Below are positions 18,427 through 26,902 of a DNA stretch of 64,000 nucleotides, piece by piece (the stretch's first letter is position 1; each line of letters begins with the position of its first letter). The position numbers were made by a program, and so were the translations under genes. A model generated the notes under the pieces. That model was not told the DNA's origin and did no database searches. It saw nothing but the letters and a program-made list of their open reading frames with translations. The DNA comes from UBA4615 sp046046245 (GTDB taxonomy: Bacteria; Pseudomonadota; Gammaproteobacteria; Burkholderiales; Burkholderiaceae_E): positions 12,305-76,304 of the forward strand of contig JBJOKE010000021.1 in NCBI GenBank assembly GCA_046046245.1, in the 5' to 3' direction.

Positions 18427-19437
18427 TCACCAGGCGTCGGCGAACGCGGCGACGAAACGGTCGAGCCCGGCGGCGGGCAGTCGGTCGATGCCGGCGGCGG
18501 CGGCGCGCCCGCTGCCGCCGAAGCGCTCGCAGAACGCGGCCGCGCCCTGCGGCGCGGCACGCGGCGCGCGCACGCTGGCCACGTAGCCGCCGGCGCCGTC
18601 GTCGCGCAGCACCGCGTGCGCGCGGCCCGGGTCGGCCTCGGCGAGCGCGGTGGCGAGCGGCCCGATGGCGCGGCGGCTCCACGGCGCATCGGGCAGCATC
18701 CAGACGCAGCCCCGTGCGCCGCGCCAGTGCGGCGCGAGCCCGGCGACGCGCGCGAGGTCCTGACGACGCTGCCGGTCGATCGCGTCGACCTCGGGGGCGT
18801 CGTGCGCGAAGCGCAGCGGATCGGCGGCGCCGGCCATCCGCTCGAGCAGGCGGGCCGGCGCGACGACGACGTCCGACTCGCGCTCGCCGTAGGCGTTGTA
18901 GTTCATCGCCTCGCCGAGGCGGCGCAGCGCGGCCCGCTGCGCCGCATCGCAGCCCGAGGCCGCGGCGAGCGCGTCGGCAGTTTCGCCGAGCCCGTCGCCG
19001 TACGCGCCGACCAGCGCCCAGCCGCGATGCGCGCCGCCGAGCGCCCGGTCGACCAGCAGGCTCGTGCAGGTGCGCGGGTCGTCGTCGAGGTGGGCCTCCA
19101 GGCGCGGCGAGTCGGGCAGCGGCGGCGCGGCGTGGTGGTCGAACCAGCGCACCCGGGCGCCGTCGGCGAGCAGCCGCAGCAGGTCCGTCCGGTTGCGCCT
19201 CATCGACAGGTCGAAGACGTTCACCTCGTCGGCCGCGCCGTCGGGGACGTGTCGAAGCAGCTCGATGTCGCGCTTGAGGCCGGTCAGCGTGGCGGCCGGG
19301 TCCGGATGCGACAGGCGCCACTGGTGCAGCGCGCACAGCCCGTCGGCATCGCCGTTGCAGAGGTCCCAGCGACGGGGCGGCCGGCCGCCTGGCCAGCCGC
19401 CGGCCGACCCGCCCGATCGGCCCGGGCCGGCGGTCAT
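18427..19437 (-). CDS. DHH-family phosphoesterase-like protein
   Basis: A 336-residue protein with DHH-superfamily motifs: NGDADGLCAL near residues 28-37 (motif I, with Asn in place of the usual His), VFDLS near 74-78 and the eponymous FDHH near 98-101, then DDDPRTCTSLLVDRAL. A C-terminal region ending in FGGSGRAAAAGID resembles the glycine-rich GG-H/S element of DHHA1. Members cleave phosphodiester or phosphoanhydride bonds (RecJ, NrnA, pyrophosphatases). The substrate is unknown; the first 20 residues are Gly/Pro-rich and the start may lie further in. It precedes the PRPP-synthetase homologue in an operon. Confidence 0.78.
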   Translation of the reverse strand: MTAGPGRSGGSAGGWPGGRPPRRWDLCNGDADGLCALHQWRLSHPDPAATLTGLKRDIELLRHVPDGAADEVNVFDLSMRRNRTDLLRLLADGARVRWFDHHAAPPLPDSPRLEAHLDDDPRTCTSLLVDRALGGAHRGWALVGAYGDGLGETADALAAASGCDAAQRAALRRLGEAMNYNAYGERESDVVVAPARLLERMAGAADPLRFAHDAPEVDAIDRQRRQDLARVAGLAPHWRGARGCVWMLPDAPWSRRAIGPLATALAEADPGRAHAVLRDDGAGGYVASVRAPRAAPQGAAAFCERFGGSGRAAAAGIDRLPAAGLDRFVAAFADAW

Positions 19438-19616
19438 CGTACGGGTTTCCCGAGCCGCGGCCGGCGAGCACGGCGCGCCGGATCGGGCACACTGCGGGCT
19501 CCCCCCACCCCGCGGGACGTCCGCTGCGGACCGACCCGCCCCTGGAGCAACGGGATGCCTCCTGCGACCCGCCCGCGATCGCCGCGCCGCCCGATGTCCG
19601 GCCGGCCGCCCGTCCG

Positions 19617-20462
19617 ATGACCGCGCGTGCCGTGCTGCGGGCCGCGTGCGCCCTGGCGCTCACCGCGGCCGCAGCACCGGCCGGTGCGGGCTGCGAGGCC
19701 GTCGCCGCGCGGATCGCGCCGCGCGATCCCGCCGCCCCGGGCGGCACCGAGTTCGTGCGCCGGCTGGACGGCCTGTCCGAGCCGGAGCGCGACCTCGCGA
19801 TCCGGAGCGCGCTCCTCGCCGGCAACCTGCCCGGCTTCCTGCGCCGCGCGGTGCCGCTCGAGCTCGCCGCCCCGCCGGGCGGAATGCGCACGCCGCGCGT
19901 GACCGTCTGCGTGCTGCCCGACTACCTCGCCGTGGGCAGCGACGACGACCACGTCCGGGTGCCGATGAGCCTGCACGCCGCGTCCGCGATCGCCCATGCG
20001 TTCGGCTTCACGCTGCCGACCCGGCGGCTGGTCGACGCGATCTACGCGCAGGCCGCGGTCCGGCTCGAGCCGCGTCCGCTGCCCGCCGGCGACGCGATGC
20101 GCTCCACCGCCTACTTCGTCCGCCATGACGCGATCGTGCGGGCGCAGCGCGACGCGCAGCCCGCGCCGCGCGGCGCGCTCGTCGCCGGCCACAAGAAGGA
20201 CCTGGTCCTGACCGGCCGACTGCGCCAGGCGCCGGACCGGCTCGCCCTGTACGGCTGGCACCGCGGGCCGTCGGCGCCGATCCAGCCGCTCAGCCTCGTG
20301 CACGGCGCACGCTACGCCGACTACAGCCATGGCGTGCGCCTGGTCGCGGCCACCGCCTGGGTCGACGGCAGGGCGCGGCCCATCGGCGAGGTGCTGCGCG
20401 ACGCGCGGCTGTCGGCGGCGCTGAGCGACGAGGGACCGATCGAGCTCGACGGCGGGACCTGA
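19617..20462 (+). CDS. Secreted hypothetical protein
   Basis: A 281-residue protein with a clear Sec signal: basic start (MTARAVLRAA), Ala-rich hydrophobic core and an AGAGC region near residue 24, where Cys25 could be a disulfide or, less likely, a lipidation site (the preceding residues do not form a clean lipobox). The mature part has VTVCVLPDYLAVGSDDDHVRVP and YADYSHGVRLVAA segments that look like a conserved enzyme or lectin-like domain, but I do not recognise the family. It converges with the FGE-like gene; a hairpin spans its stop codon. Confidence 0.7.
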   Translation: MTARAVLRAACALALTAAAAPAGAGCEAVAARIAPRDPAAPGGTEFVRRLDGLSEPERDLAIRSALLAGNLPGFLRRAVPLELAAPPGGMRTPRVTVCVLPDYLAVGSDDDHVRVPMSLHAASAIAHAFGFTLPTRRLVDAIYAQAAVRLEPRPLPAGDAMRSTAYFVRHDAIVRAQRDAQPAPRGALVAGHKKDLVLTGRLRQAPDRLALYGWHRGPSAPIQPLSLVHGARYADYSHGVRLVAATAWVDGRARPIGEVLRDARLSAALSDEGPIELDGGT

Positions 20463-20472
20463 GGTCCCGCCG
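20450..20472. terminator. Hairpin centred on a stop codon
   Basis: CGGCGGGACC at 20450-20459 and GGTCCCGCCG at 20463-20472 form a perfect 10-bp stem whose 3-nt loop is the TGA stop codon of the secreted protein gene. It lies 17 bp from the stop of the converging gene and is a plausible shared transcription end. No U-tract follows. Confidence 0.45.
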
Positions 20473-20488
20473 GCCGGGCGGCGGCCGA

Positions 20489-21526
20489 TCAGCGCGCCGG
20501 CAGCGTCGCGCAGCATCGGAAGCCCAGGTGGTAGTTCGCATGGCTCGCCGGATCCCGCACGCGCGTGCCGTGCCAGAACGGCGCGCGCCACCGGCACCAG
20601 TCCTCGTGCGCGCGGTAGGCGTCGAAGACGAACCAGCTGCCCTTCATCTCGGTCAGGCCGAGCGTGCGGCTGCCCCGGCTCGACATCTGCCCGGCCTCGA
20701 GCGGCAGGTTCATGTGCTCGGCGGCGTTGCCGTTCAGGTCGTAGACGCCGAGCGGACTGCGGCACTGCGGGAAGTCGCCGGTCGGATAGGTGTTCGAGCC
20801 GCAGGCGTTCCAGCCGCCGCCCTCGCAGCCCGGCGTCTTGCGGCTGCCGGTGGCGCAGACGCCGCCGCGATAGGCCGGACCGTAGCTCCAGCGTCGCTCG
20901 CCCTCGCGTGCGCGGTTGTGGTCGGCCCGCATCCGCGCGACCGCATCGGCCGGCGAACGTCCGGCGGCCAGGTCGAAGCGGTAGTCGGGCGGCTCGAGCC
21001 GCCCCTCGCAGGCGCCCTCCCATTCGTGCGCGTCGCACAGCCGCTTGCCCATCGCCTCGCACAGCTCGGCCGCCTCCCGCGCCTTGACCCAGACCACCGG
21101 GTACTCGCAGGGGATGTCCGGGAACTCGTACTGGTCGATGCAGGCGCGCGCGTCCTCGGGGCGTTCGATCCGCGGATCGTAGAGCGGCGCCATGTGCGGC
21201 GCGCCGCAGATCGCCTCGAAACCGGCCTCGTCGGCGGGCGGCGGCCGCGCGGCGCGCTGTGCCCGACACTCGCCGGGCGTGCGCGGATGCACCGCGATCG
21301 CCGGATTGCCCTGGCCGGCGAAGCCCGAGCGGCGGAAGACCGCGCGGACCGCCTCGCCCTGCGCCGGCGTGAGGCGGTGCTCGCGCTCGATCGCGCGGAG
21401 CATCGCCTCGTTGCGCTCGGCGAGCGCCGTCCCGCCGGCCGCGGCCCCGGCCGCATCGCCCGCCGTGGGCGGCGCGCCGAACCACAGCGCGGCCGCGAGC
21501 GCCGCGGCGATCCACGCCCGCGTCAT
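20489..21526 (-). CDS. Secreted formylglycine-generating-enzyme-like (SUMF1/FGE-sulfatase domain) protein
   Basis: A 345-residue protein with an N-terminal signal (about residues 1-25). The C-terminal two thirds have the FGE-sulfatase pattern: EFPDIPCEYPVVWVKAREAAELCEAMGKRLCDAHEWEGAC, shown here by its core EAMGKRLCDAHEWE, then YDLNGNAAEHM, KGSWF and the terminal GFRCC. Cys is frequent, fitting an oxidising compartment, but the two catalytic cysteines of true FGE are not identifiable. It may bind or modify a surface protein. The start ATG at 21526 overlaps the stop of the upstream secreted protein (ATGA). Confidence 0.75.
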   Translation of the reverse strand: MTRAWIAAALAAALWFGAPPTAGDAAGAAAGGTALAERNEAMLRAIEREHRLTPAQGEAVRAVFRRSGFAGQGNPAIAVHPRTPGECRAQRAARPPPADEAGFEAICGAPHMAPLYDPRIERPEDARACIDQYEFPDIPCEYPVVWVKAREAAELCEAMGKRLCDAHEWEGACEGRLEPPDYRFDLAAGRSPADAVARMRADHNRAREGERRWSYGPAYRGGVCATGSRKTPGCEGGGWNACGSNTYPTGDFPQCRSPLGVYDLNGNAAEHMNLPLEAGQMSSRGSRTLGLTEMKGSWFVFDAYRAHEDWCRWRAPFWHGTRVRDPASHANYHLGFRCCATLPAR

Positions 21527-23274
21527 CGCACCGCCTCCCTGCGCAGGACCGTGAAGAAGTCCCGGTCGTCGGGGACGCCCACGAAGCGCGGCAGCCGGTC
21601 GTCGCCCTCGCCGCGGTCGAGCTGGGCCATGCCGCGCACGAGGTGGTCGATGCGCAGCCGCGCGCCGTCGCGCACGTGGACGGCGAGGTAGGTGTGCTCC
21701 AGCGCGTTCATGTCGAGGTGCATCGCGTGACCGCAGCCGGCCGACAGGAACACCCGCGCCATCGTCGCCGGCACCGCGGTCGAGAACCAGCCGTAGACGA
21801 GGTGGATCGTGCCGCCCGACTCGAGCAGGCACGCGCCGGCGCGCAGCGAGCGCAGCTGCTCGTCGGCCGAGCCCGACCAGTTCCCCGGCCCCCATCGGTC
21901 GACCAGCCCGCCGATCACCGGGGCGCCGCCGCCCGCCGGCGTCTCGACCAGCGGCACGCCGTTCTGCCGCGCGTCGCGGAGCCGCGGCACCAGCGCGGCA
22001 TCGGCCTCGGACCAGGTCTTCATGCCGACCCGGCCGTCCTGCAGCACGTACAGCGTCGACAGCCCGGGCACGAGCCGGCTGAACACGACGCCCTGCTCGA
22101 CGAAGCCGTAATGGCTGCCGCGGTTGGCCGCGGCGAGCGCGCCGTAGCGGAACGCGCCATGCTCGCGCTTGAAGCCGCCGGTGAAGGTGGCGACCACGTC
22201 GGCCCGCTGCGCGGGCGGTACCTGCCCGGTGCGCACCAGCGGCGCGGCGCCGTCGATCCCGTCGGGGCCGCGCGACGCCGGGTCGCGCACGGCCGGCACG
22301 ACCCGCGCGGACCAGCCGAGCCGCGGATGCTCGGTCCCGAGCGAGAAGCCGAGCCGGTGCCGCGACAGGTCGAACGCCACCAGGAACACCAGCGCCTTCG
22401 CCTCGACCGGGTCGGGTCGCCAGCGCGCGGTCCCGGGCGGCTCCGGCACCGCGTCCGGCCGGGTCACGGCGACGTGCACGCCGGGCAGGCCCACGACCGG
22501 CCGCCAGCGCCCCAGCGGCCAGCCTGCGGCGGCCTCGGGGCCGGCATCGAGGCCGAGCCCGTCGGCGAGGACCGACTGCCCCTCGAAGCCCGCCCGCAGC
22601 GGCAGCGGCGGCGGCGTGCCGGCGCCGCCGGCCGCGGTGCCGCCCGACGCCCGCCCGGCCGGCACCGGCGTGCCCCGCTCGACGAACGCGTCGCGATACA
22701 CCTCGCGCTTGACGAAGCCGACCACGTCCTCGCCGCCGGGGACGCGGTCGCGCAGGAACTCGGTCCCCGCCTCCAGCGCGCTGCGGTGGCCGCGGACCGC
22801 GTTGCGCAGCACGAGGCGACCGTCGCACAGCGGCGCGTAGGCGCTGCGCGCCGCGCGGGCGACCGACAGCGGCGATGCCGCGCCGCCCGCCCAGGGGATG
22901 CAGCGCGTCACCGCGCCGTCGCGCTCGATCGCCAGCGCGCCGCCATCCGCGGCGTCGAGCCGGACGCGCTGGCGGGCCGGCTCCGGGTTCTCCAGGTGCC
23001 ACTGCGAGCGCACGCGGCCGTCCGCCCCGTCGAGCGACAGCACGAACCACGCGTGCACCGCGGGGTTCAGGTCCACCCAGCGCACGGCGGCCACGCCCGC
23101 GATACCGGCGACCGCGACGCGCGACGCCTCGCGGGCCGGCTGCAACTCGACGATCGACGGCGACGCGGCGGTCCCGGCCGGGGCGACCGACTGCGCCGCC
23201 GCCTGCGCCGCCGCGAGTGAGGCGCCGAGCGCGAGCACCGCGAGCGCGCGCCGGGCGGAGGCCGTCAGAAGCAC
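21523..23274 (-). CDS. Large secreted protein, possibly phosphodiester-glycosidase-like
   Basis: A 583-residue exported protein. I choose GTG 23274, which gives a good signal peptide (LLTASARRALAVLALGASL, then AAAQ) and overlaps the upstream epimerase stop by 10 bp. The middle and C-terminal regions (VATFTGGFKREHGAFRYG, LLESGGTIHLVYGWFS, GCGHAMHLDMNALEHTYL) faintly resemble the NAGPA/DUF2233 phosphodiester glycosidase fold, in which a Gly-rich loop and a His/Asp-bearing strand line the active site. That is a low-confidence fold guess. Genetic coupling to the epimerase and FGE-like genes suggests one surface-glycan or envelope system. Confidence 0.6.
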   Translation of the reverse strand: MLLTASARRALAVLALGASLAAAQAAAQSVAPAGTAASPSIVELQPAREASRVAVAGIAGVAAVRWVDLNPAVHAWFVLSLDGADGRVRSQWHLENPEPARQRVRLDAADGGALAIERDGAVTRCIPWAGGAASPLSVARAARSAYAPLCDGRLVLRNAVRGHRSALEAGTEFLRDRVPGGEDVVGFVKREVYRDAFVERGTPVPAGRASGGTAAGGAGTPPPLPLRAGFEGQSVLADGLGLDAGPEAAAGWPLGRWRPVVGLPGVHVAVTRPDAVPEPPGTARWRPDPVEAKALVFLVAFDLSRHRLGFSLGTEHPRLGWSARVVPAVRDPASRGPDGIDGAAPLVRTGQVPPAQRADVVATFTGGFKREHGAFRYGALAAANRGSHYGFVEQGVVFSRLVPGLSTLYVLQDGRVGMKTWSEADAALVPRLRDARQNGVPLVETPAGGGAPVIGGLVDRWGPGNWSGSADEQLRSLRAGACLLESGGTIHLVYGWFSTAVPATMARVFLSAGCGHAMHLDMNALEHTYLAVHVRDGARLRIDHLVRGMAQLDRGEGDDRLPRFVGVPDDRDFFTVLRREAVR

Positions 23275-24371
23275 CGCTTCGCCCACTTCAGGAACCCCTT
23301 GTCCCACGGCACGCGGTGGGTGACCCCGGTGCGCGAGCGGACCGCGTCGCGGTTCGCGAGGTACCAGTCGAAGTTCGCGACCAGCGCATCGGCGTTCGAG
23401 CGGCGCGGCGACCACCCGAGCCGCTCGCGGGCTCGCGCGATGGAGACGACGCTGTCGCGGCCGGCGGTCTCGTAGATCCACTCGTAGAGCGGCGACCAGC
23501 CGAGCGCGTGCAGCGCCCGCAGCGCCAGGACCGCCGGGGCCGCGGGCAGGCGCACGACCCTGCGTCCGTGTCCCGCCCGATCGAGCACCGCCTGCCAGTT
23601 CCCGGCCATCGTGCCGAACGAGGCCGCACCGACGTTGAAGGTCTCGTTGACCCGCCCCGCGTCGAGCACCAGGCAGCGCTCGATCGCGTCGCACAGGTCG
23701 GCGACGTCGAGCAGCTGGTAGGGATTGTCGCCACGGCCGAGCACCGGGAACGCACGGCCCTCGGCCGCCCACTCGTAGAGGATCTCGAAGGCGCCGAGCC
23801 GCTCCGGCCCGACGAACGACTTCGGACGCAGCACCGGCACGCAGGCGCCCCGCGCGCGCGCCGCCTCGCAGAGCCGTTCGGCGTCGATCTTCGACTGGCC
23901 GTACGGACCCACGCCGTGCAGCGCGTCGGTCTCCAGGATCGGATGGTGGTCCGGGATGCCGTAGACCGCGGTCGAGGACACGAACACCAGGCGATCGACG
24001 CCGTGCCGCGCGGCAGCCTCCAGCAGCAGCCGCGTCCCGTCGACCGCGGTGGTCAGGATCTCCCGGGGCGGGGCGAGCGGCAGCGCGGCCGCCGCGTGGA
24101 CGACGGTGCGCATGCCGGCGACGGCCGCATCGACCGCCCGCGGATCCCGGACGTCCCCCAGTCGCGCGTCGACGCGATCCCGCTCCGGATAGTCGAAGGG
24201 CTCCAGGTCGAGCGTGCGCACGTGCACGCCGCGCGCGAGCAGGTGCCGCGCGAGGTTGATGCCCAGGAAGCCCGAGCCGCCGGTGACCAGGCACGGTCCG
24301 GCTCGGGCGAGCGCCTCGCGCCCGGGGTCGGACTGCGGGGCGGAACGCTCGGTCCCCTCGCGGGCAGGCAT
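23265..24371 (-). CDS. NAD-dependent epimerase/dehydratase (extended SDR)
   Basis: A 368-residue nucleotide-sugar-type SDR. It has the Rossmann motif VTGGSGFLGINLARHL near residues 29-44, the family VVHAAAALPL, SSTAVYG and the active-site YGQSK. I choose ATG 24371 rather than the in-frame ATG 24386, because GGAGG ends eight bases before 24371 while 24386 has no ribosome site. It probably epimerises, dehydrates or decarboxylates an NDP-sugar, or acts on a polyketide or sterol-like substrate. It is first in a three-gene operon with the two secreted proteins. Confidence 0.85.
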   Translation of the reverse strand: MPAREGTERSAPQSDPGREALARAGPCLVTGGSGFLGINLARHLLARGVHVRTLDLEPFDYPERDRVDARLGDVRDPRAVDAAVAGMRTVVHAAAALPLAPPREILTTAVDGTRLLLEAAARHGVDRLVFVSSTAVYGIPDHHPILETDALHGVGPYGQSKIDAERLCEAARARGACVPVLRPKSFVGPERLGAFEILYEWAAEGRAFPVLGRGDNPYQLLDVADLCDAIERCLVLDAGRVNETFNVGAASFGTMAGNWQAVLDRAGHGRRVVRLPAAPAVLALRALHALGWSPLYEWIYETAGRDSVVSIARARERLGWSPRRSNADALVANFDWYLANRDAVRSRTGVTHRVPWDKGFLKWAKRCF

Positions 24372-24459
24372 CGTCGCGACCTCCATCGGCCCGACGGCGG
24401 CGGCGCTGCCGTCGGCGATGCCACTCTAGGGCGACGCGCGCAGGCCCGCTTGCGCGGGA

Positions 24460-25473
24460 TCAAGGTCCGGGCGGGACGCCCGGGACGGCGCGGCCGCCGA
24501 GGTCGACGACGAAGCGACCGCGTCCCCGTCCCTCCAGCAGCGCCTCGAAGACGCCGGGCAGCGCGGCCATGGGCACGACGGTCCCGATCGAGGCCGCGTG
24601 CCGCGGCTTCAGGTCCGAGCCGATCCGCGCCCAGATCCGGCGGCGCAGCGGCATCGGGCTGTTCGCGTTGATGCCGAGCAGCCGCACGCCGCGCAGGATG
24701 AAGGGCAGCACCGTCGTCGGCAGCCCGTTGCCCATCGCGTTGCCGAAGGCGGCGACGACACCGTCGGGTGCGGCGGTGCGCAGCAGCGCGTCGAGCGCGG
24801 GGCCGCCGAGCGAGTCGAGGGCGCCGCTCCACTGCGCGCGCTCCAGCGGCTTCTCGCCGACCGCGAGCGGCGGTGCGACGGCCGCCGCGCCGAGCCCGCG
24901 CAGCCAGCCGTCGTCCGGCTGGCGGGTCAGCGCGTGGACCTCGGCGCCGAGGCCGGCCAGCATGTCGATGCCGATCGACGCGACGCCGCCGGTCGCGCCG
25001 TTCACCGCGACCGGCCCCGCCTGCGGCGTCCAGCCGTTCGCCTGCATCGCGTCGATGGCGAGCGCGGCGGTGTAGCCGGCCACGCCCACCGTCGCCGCCT
25101 CGAGGAGCGGCAGCCCCGCGGGCAGGGGGACGACCCTGTCGGCCGGCGCCTGCAGGTACTGCGCGAAGCCGCCGTCGCGCTCGGCCGCGAGGCCGAAGCC
25201 GTGGACGATCACCGGATCGCCGGGCGCGAAGCGCGCGTCGTCCGAGGCCTCGACCGTGCCGACGATCTCGATGCCGAGCGTGCAGGGGAAGGTCCGCACG
25301 ATCCTGCCGCGTCCGGCCGCCGACAGGGCGTCCTTGTAGTTCACGCCGGCGTACGCACCGCGCACCAGCACGCCGCCGGCGTCGCGCAGCGGGCCCAGCG
25401 GCAGCTCGCGCAGCGCGCCGAAGCCCGGCTCGCCCTCCCGTTCGACGCGCCACGCGCGATAGGTCTGCGTCAT
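24460..25473 (-). CDS. Zinc-independent quinone/acryloyl-CoA reductase-like oxidoreductase (YhdH/YhfP type)
   Basis: A 337-residue MDR enzyme. The features are AYAGVNYKDALSAAG near the N-terminus, LGIEIVGTVEAS, VAGYTAALAIDAM and the nucleotide-binding GATGGVASIGIDML. These match the YhdH/AcuI branch, which reduces acryloyl-CoA or quinone-like enones with NADPH. GAGAGGACG precedes ATG 25473. It lies downstream of the CoA-transferase gene, separated by a 50-bp gap that contains a CGT trinucleotide repeat. Context in an acyl-CoA catabolic operon supports an enoyl-CoA-type substrate. Confidence 0.85.
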   Translation of the reverse strand: MTQTYRAWRVEREGEPGFGALRELPLGPLRDAGGVLVRGAYAGVNYKDALSAAGRGRIVRTFPCTLGIEIVGTVEASDDARFAPGDPVIVHGFGLAAERDGGFAQYLQAPADRVVPLPAGLPLLEAATVGVAGYTAALAIDAMQANGWTPQAGPVAVNGATGGVASIGIDMLAGLGAEVHALTRQPDDGWLRGLGAAAVAPPLAVGEKPLERAQWSGALDSLGGPALDALLRTAAPDGVVAAFGNAMGNGLPTTVLPFILRGVRLLGINANSPMPLRRRIWARIGSDLKPRHAASIGTVVPMAALPGVFEALLEGRGRGRFVVDLGGRAVPGVPPGP

Positions 25474-25487
25474 CGTCCTCTCCCCTT

Positions 25488-25507
25488 CGTCGTCGTCGTC
25501 GTCGTCG
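25488..25507. repeat. CGT trinucleotide microsatellite
   Basis: Six and two-thirds copies of CGT run from 25488 to 25507 in the leader of the minus-strand oxidoreductase gene, 14 bp before its start codon and next to its ribosome binding site. Copy-number change here would alter leader length. It might be simple slippage with no function. Confidence 0.7.
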
Positions 25508-25523
25508 CCATCGGCATGCCGCG

Positions 25524-26732
25524 TCAGATCACCCCGTCGCGCCGCAGCCCGGCGAGCGCCGCCGCGTCGAGTCCCAGCTCGCCCCAGACGGCGTCGTTGT
25601 GCTCGCCCGGCAGCGGACCGGTCCGCGGCACCGGCAGCGGCGCCGCCCCCATCGCCCGCGGCACCGCGGCCGGCGCGGGCAGGCTGCCCAGCTGCGGATC
25701 GGGCAGCCGGACGATCGCGTCGCGCGCGGCGAGGTGCGGATCGGCCATCACCGCAGCGATGTCCGCGACCCGCGCCAGGGGCACGCCCTCGCGATCGCAG
25801 GCCGCGATCGCCGCGTCGGCGGCGGTCCGCGCGAACCATGCGGCGATCGACGCGTCGAGCGCGTCGACGTTGGCTACCCGCGCGCGCATCGTCGCGAAGC
25901 GCGCGTCGGTCGCCATCGACGGGGCGTCCATCGCGCGGCACAGCCGCTCGAAGATCGCGTCGGACGACGCCACCAGCGACATCCAGGCGCCGTCTGCGGT
26001 CCGGTACATGTTCGAGGGCGCGGTGTAGGTCGCGCGGTTGCCCGAGCGGCCGCGGACCTCGCCGGTCCGCTCGTGCTCCACGGGCAGCGCGTCGAGCACG
26101 CGCAGCAGCGCCTCGGTCGCCGACAGGTCGAGCTCGGGCGGCGCCTCGTCGGGATGCGCGCGCACCCGCGCGACCGCGGCGGCGATCGCGAAGCCGCCGA
26201 ACACGCCGGCGATCACGTCGCCCATCGGATAGTTCGCGTGCTGCGGCGCGCCCCGCGGATCGCCGACCAGGTGCGCGAGCCCGCTCATCGCCTCGAAGAC
26301 CCGTGCGAAGCCCGGCCGGTCCGACAGCGGCCCCGTCTGGCCGAAGCCCGAGAGCCGCAGCACGACGAGCCGAGGGTTCGCGGCGCGCAGCGCGGCGAGG
26401 TCCAGGCCCCAGCGGTCGAGCGTGCCGGGGCGGAAGTTCTCCACCAGCACGTCGAAGCGCGGCAGCAGCCGCAGGAACAGCTCGCGGCCCGCCGGCTTGC
26501 GGACGTCGAGCGTGATGCCACGCTTGCCGCGGTTCGCGACCTTCCACCACAGCGCGTGCCCGTCCTGCACCGGCGAGAGCCGGCGCAGCGGGTCGCTGCC
26601 GTCGGGCAGCTCGAGCTTGGTCACCTCGGCGCCGAGATCGCCGCACAGCGTCGCCGCGAACGGTGCGGCGAGCACCGTCGCCATGTCGAGGATGCGGACG
26701 CCTTCGAGCAGCGCGGCGGACGGCGGGTTCAT
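25524..26732 (-). CDS. CaiB/BaiF family (class III) CoA-transferase
   Basis: A 402-residue CoA-transferase. The N-terminus LEGVRILDMATVLAAPFAATLCGDLGAEVTK is family-typical (core: APFAATLCGDLGAEV), and the catalytic Asp lies in MGDVIAGVFGG near residue 172, as in formyl-CoA transferase. It moves CoA between organic acids through an aspartyl anhydride intermediate. It is divergent from the IclR gene over a 170-bp gap holding a candidate operator, and heads a two-gene operon with the enone reductase. The donor and acceptor are unknown. Confidence 0.9.
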   Translation of the reverse strand: MNPPSAALLEGVRILDMATVLAAPFAATLCGDLGAEVTKLELPDGSDPLRRLSPVQDGHALWWKVANRGKRGITLDVRKPAGRELFLRLLPRFDVLVENFRPGTLDRWGLDLAALRAANPRLVVLRLSGFGQTGPLSDRPGFARVFEAMSGLAHLVGDPRGAPQHANYPMGDVIAGVFGGFAIAAAVARVRAHPDEAPPELDLSATEALLRVLDALPVEHERTGEVRGRSGNRATYTAPSNMYRTADGAWMSLVASSDAIFERLCRAMDAPSMATDARFATMRARVANVDALDASIAAWFARTAADAAIAACDREGVPLARVADIAAVMADPHLAARDAIVRLPDPQLGSLPAPAAVPRAMGAAPLPVPRTGPLPGEHNDAVWGELGLDAAALAGLRRDGVI

Positions 26733-26796
26733 GGCGGCGGGCGGCGGGCGGACGGGAGCCCGTTATCGCACGCGGGCGCGGCGAGGATCGAAAGTC

Positions 26797-26813
26797 GTTC
26801 CGCAGAGCGAAAC
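26797..26813. promoter_or_regulatory. Candidate IclR-family operator
   Basis: GTTCCGCAGAGCGAAAC is a 17-bp imperfect palindrome with six of eight base pairs matching around a central G. It sits in the divergent region between the CoA-transferase and IclR genes. IclR-family regulators typically bind such GTT-CG...CG-AAC half-sites and control the divergent operon and themselves. No promoter boxes are clear nearby. Confidence 0.5.
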
Positions 26814-26902
26814 ATCCGTGCCGCCGGCGAGCGTCCCGGGTTGACCCCCGCGCGCGGGCGGCGCGACCATGCCCGCTCGAGGAGCCACCGTCCGAGGAGC
26901 GC

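Noticed and set aside
21643..23220. Long plus-strand open frame opposite the secreted protein
   Set aside because: Arg/His/Ala-rich with no domain; the minus-strand frame has a signal peptide and a coherent composition.
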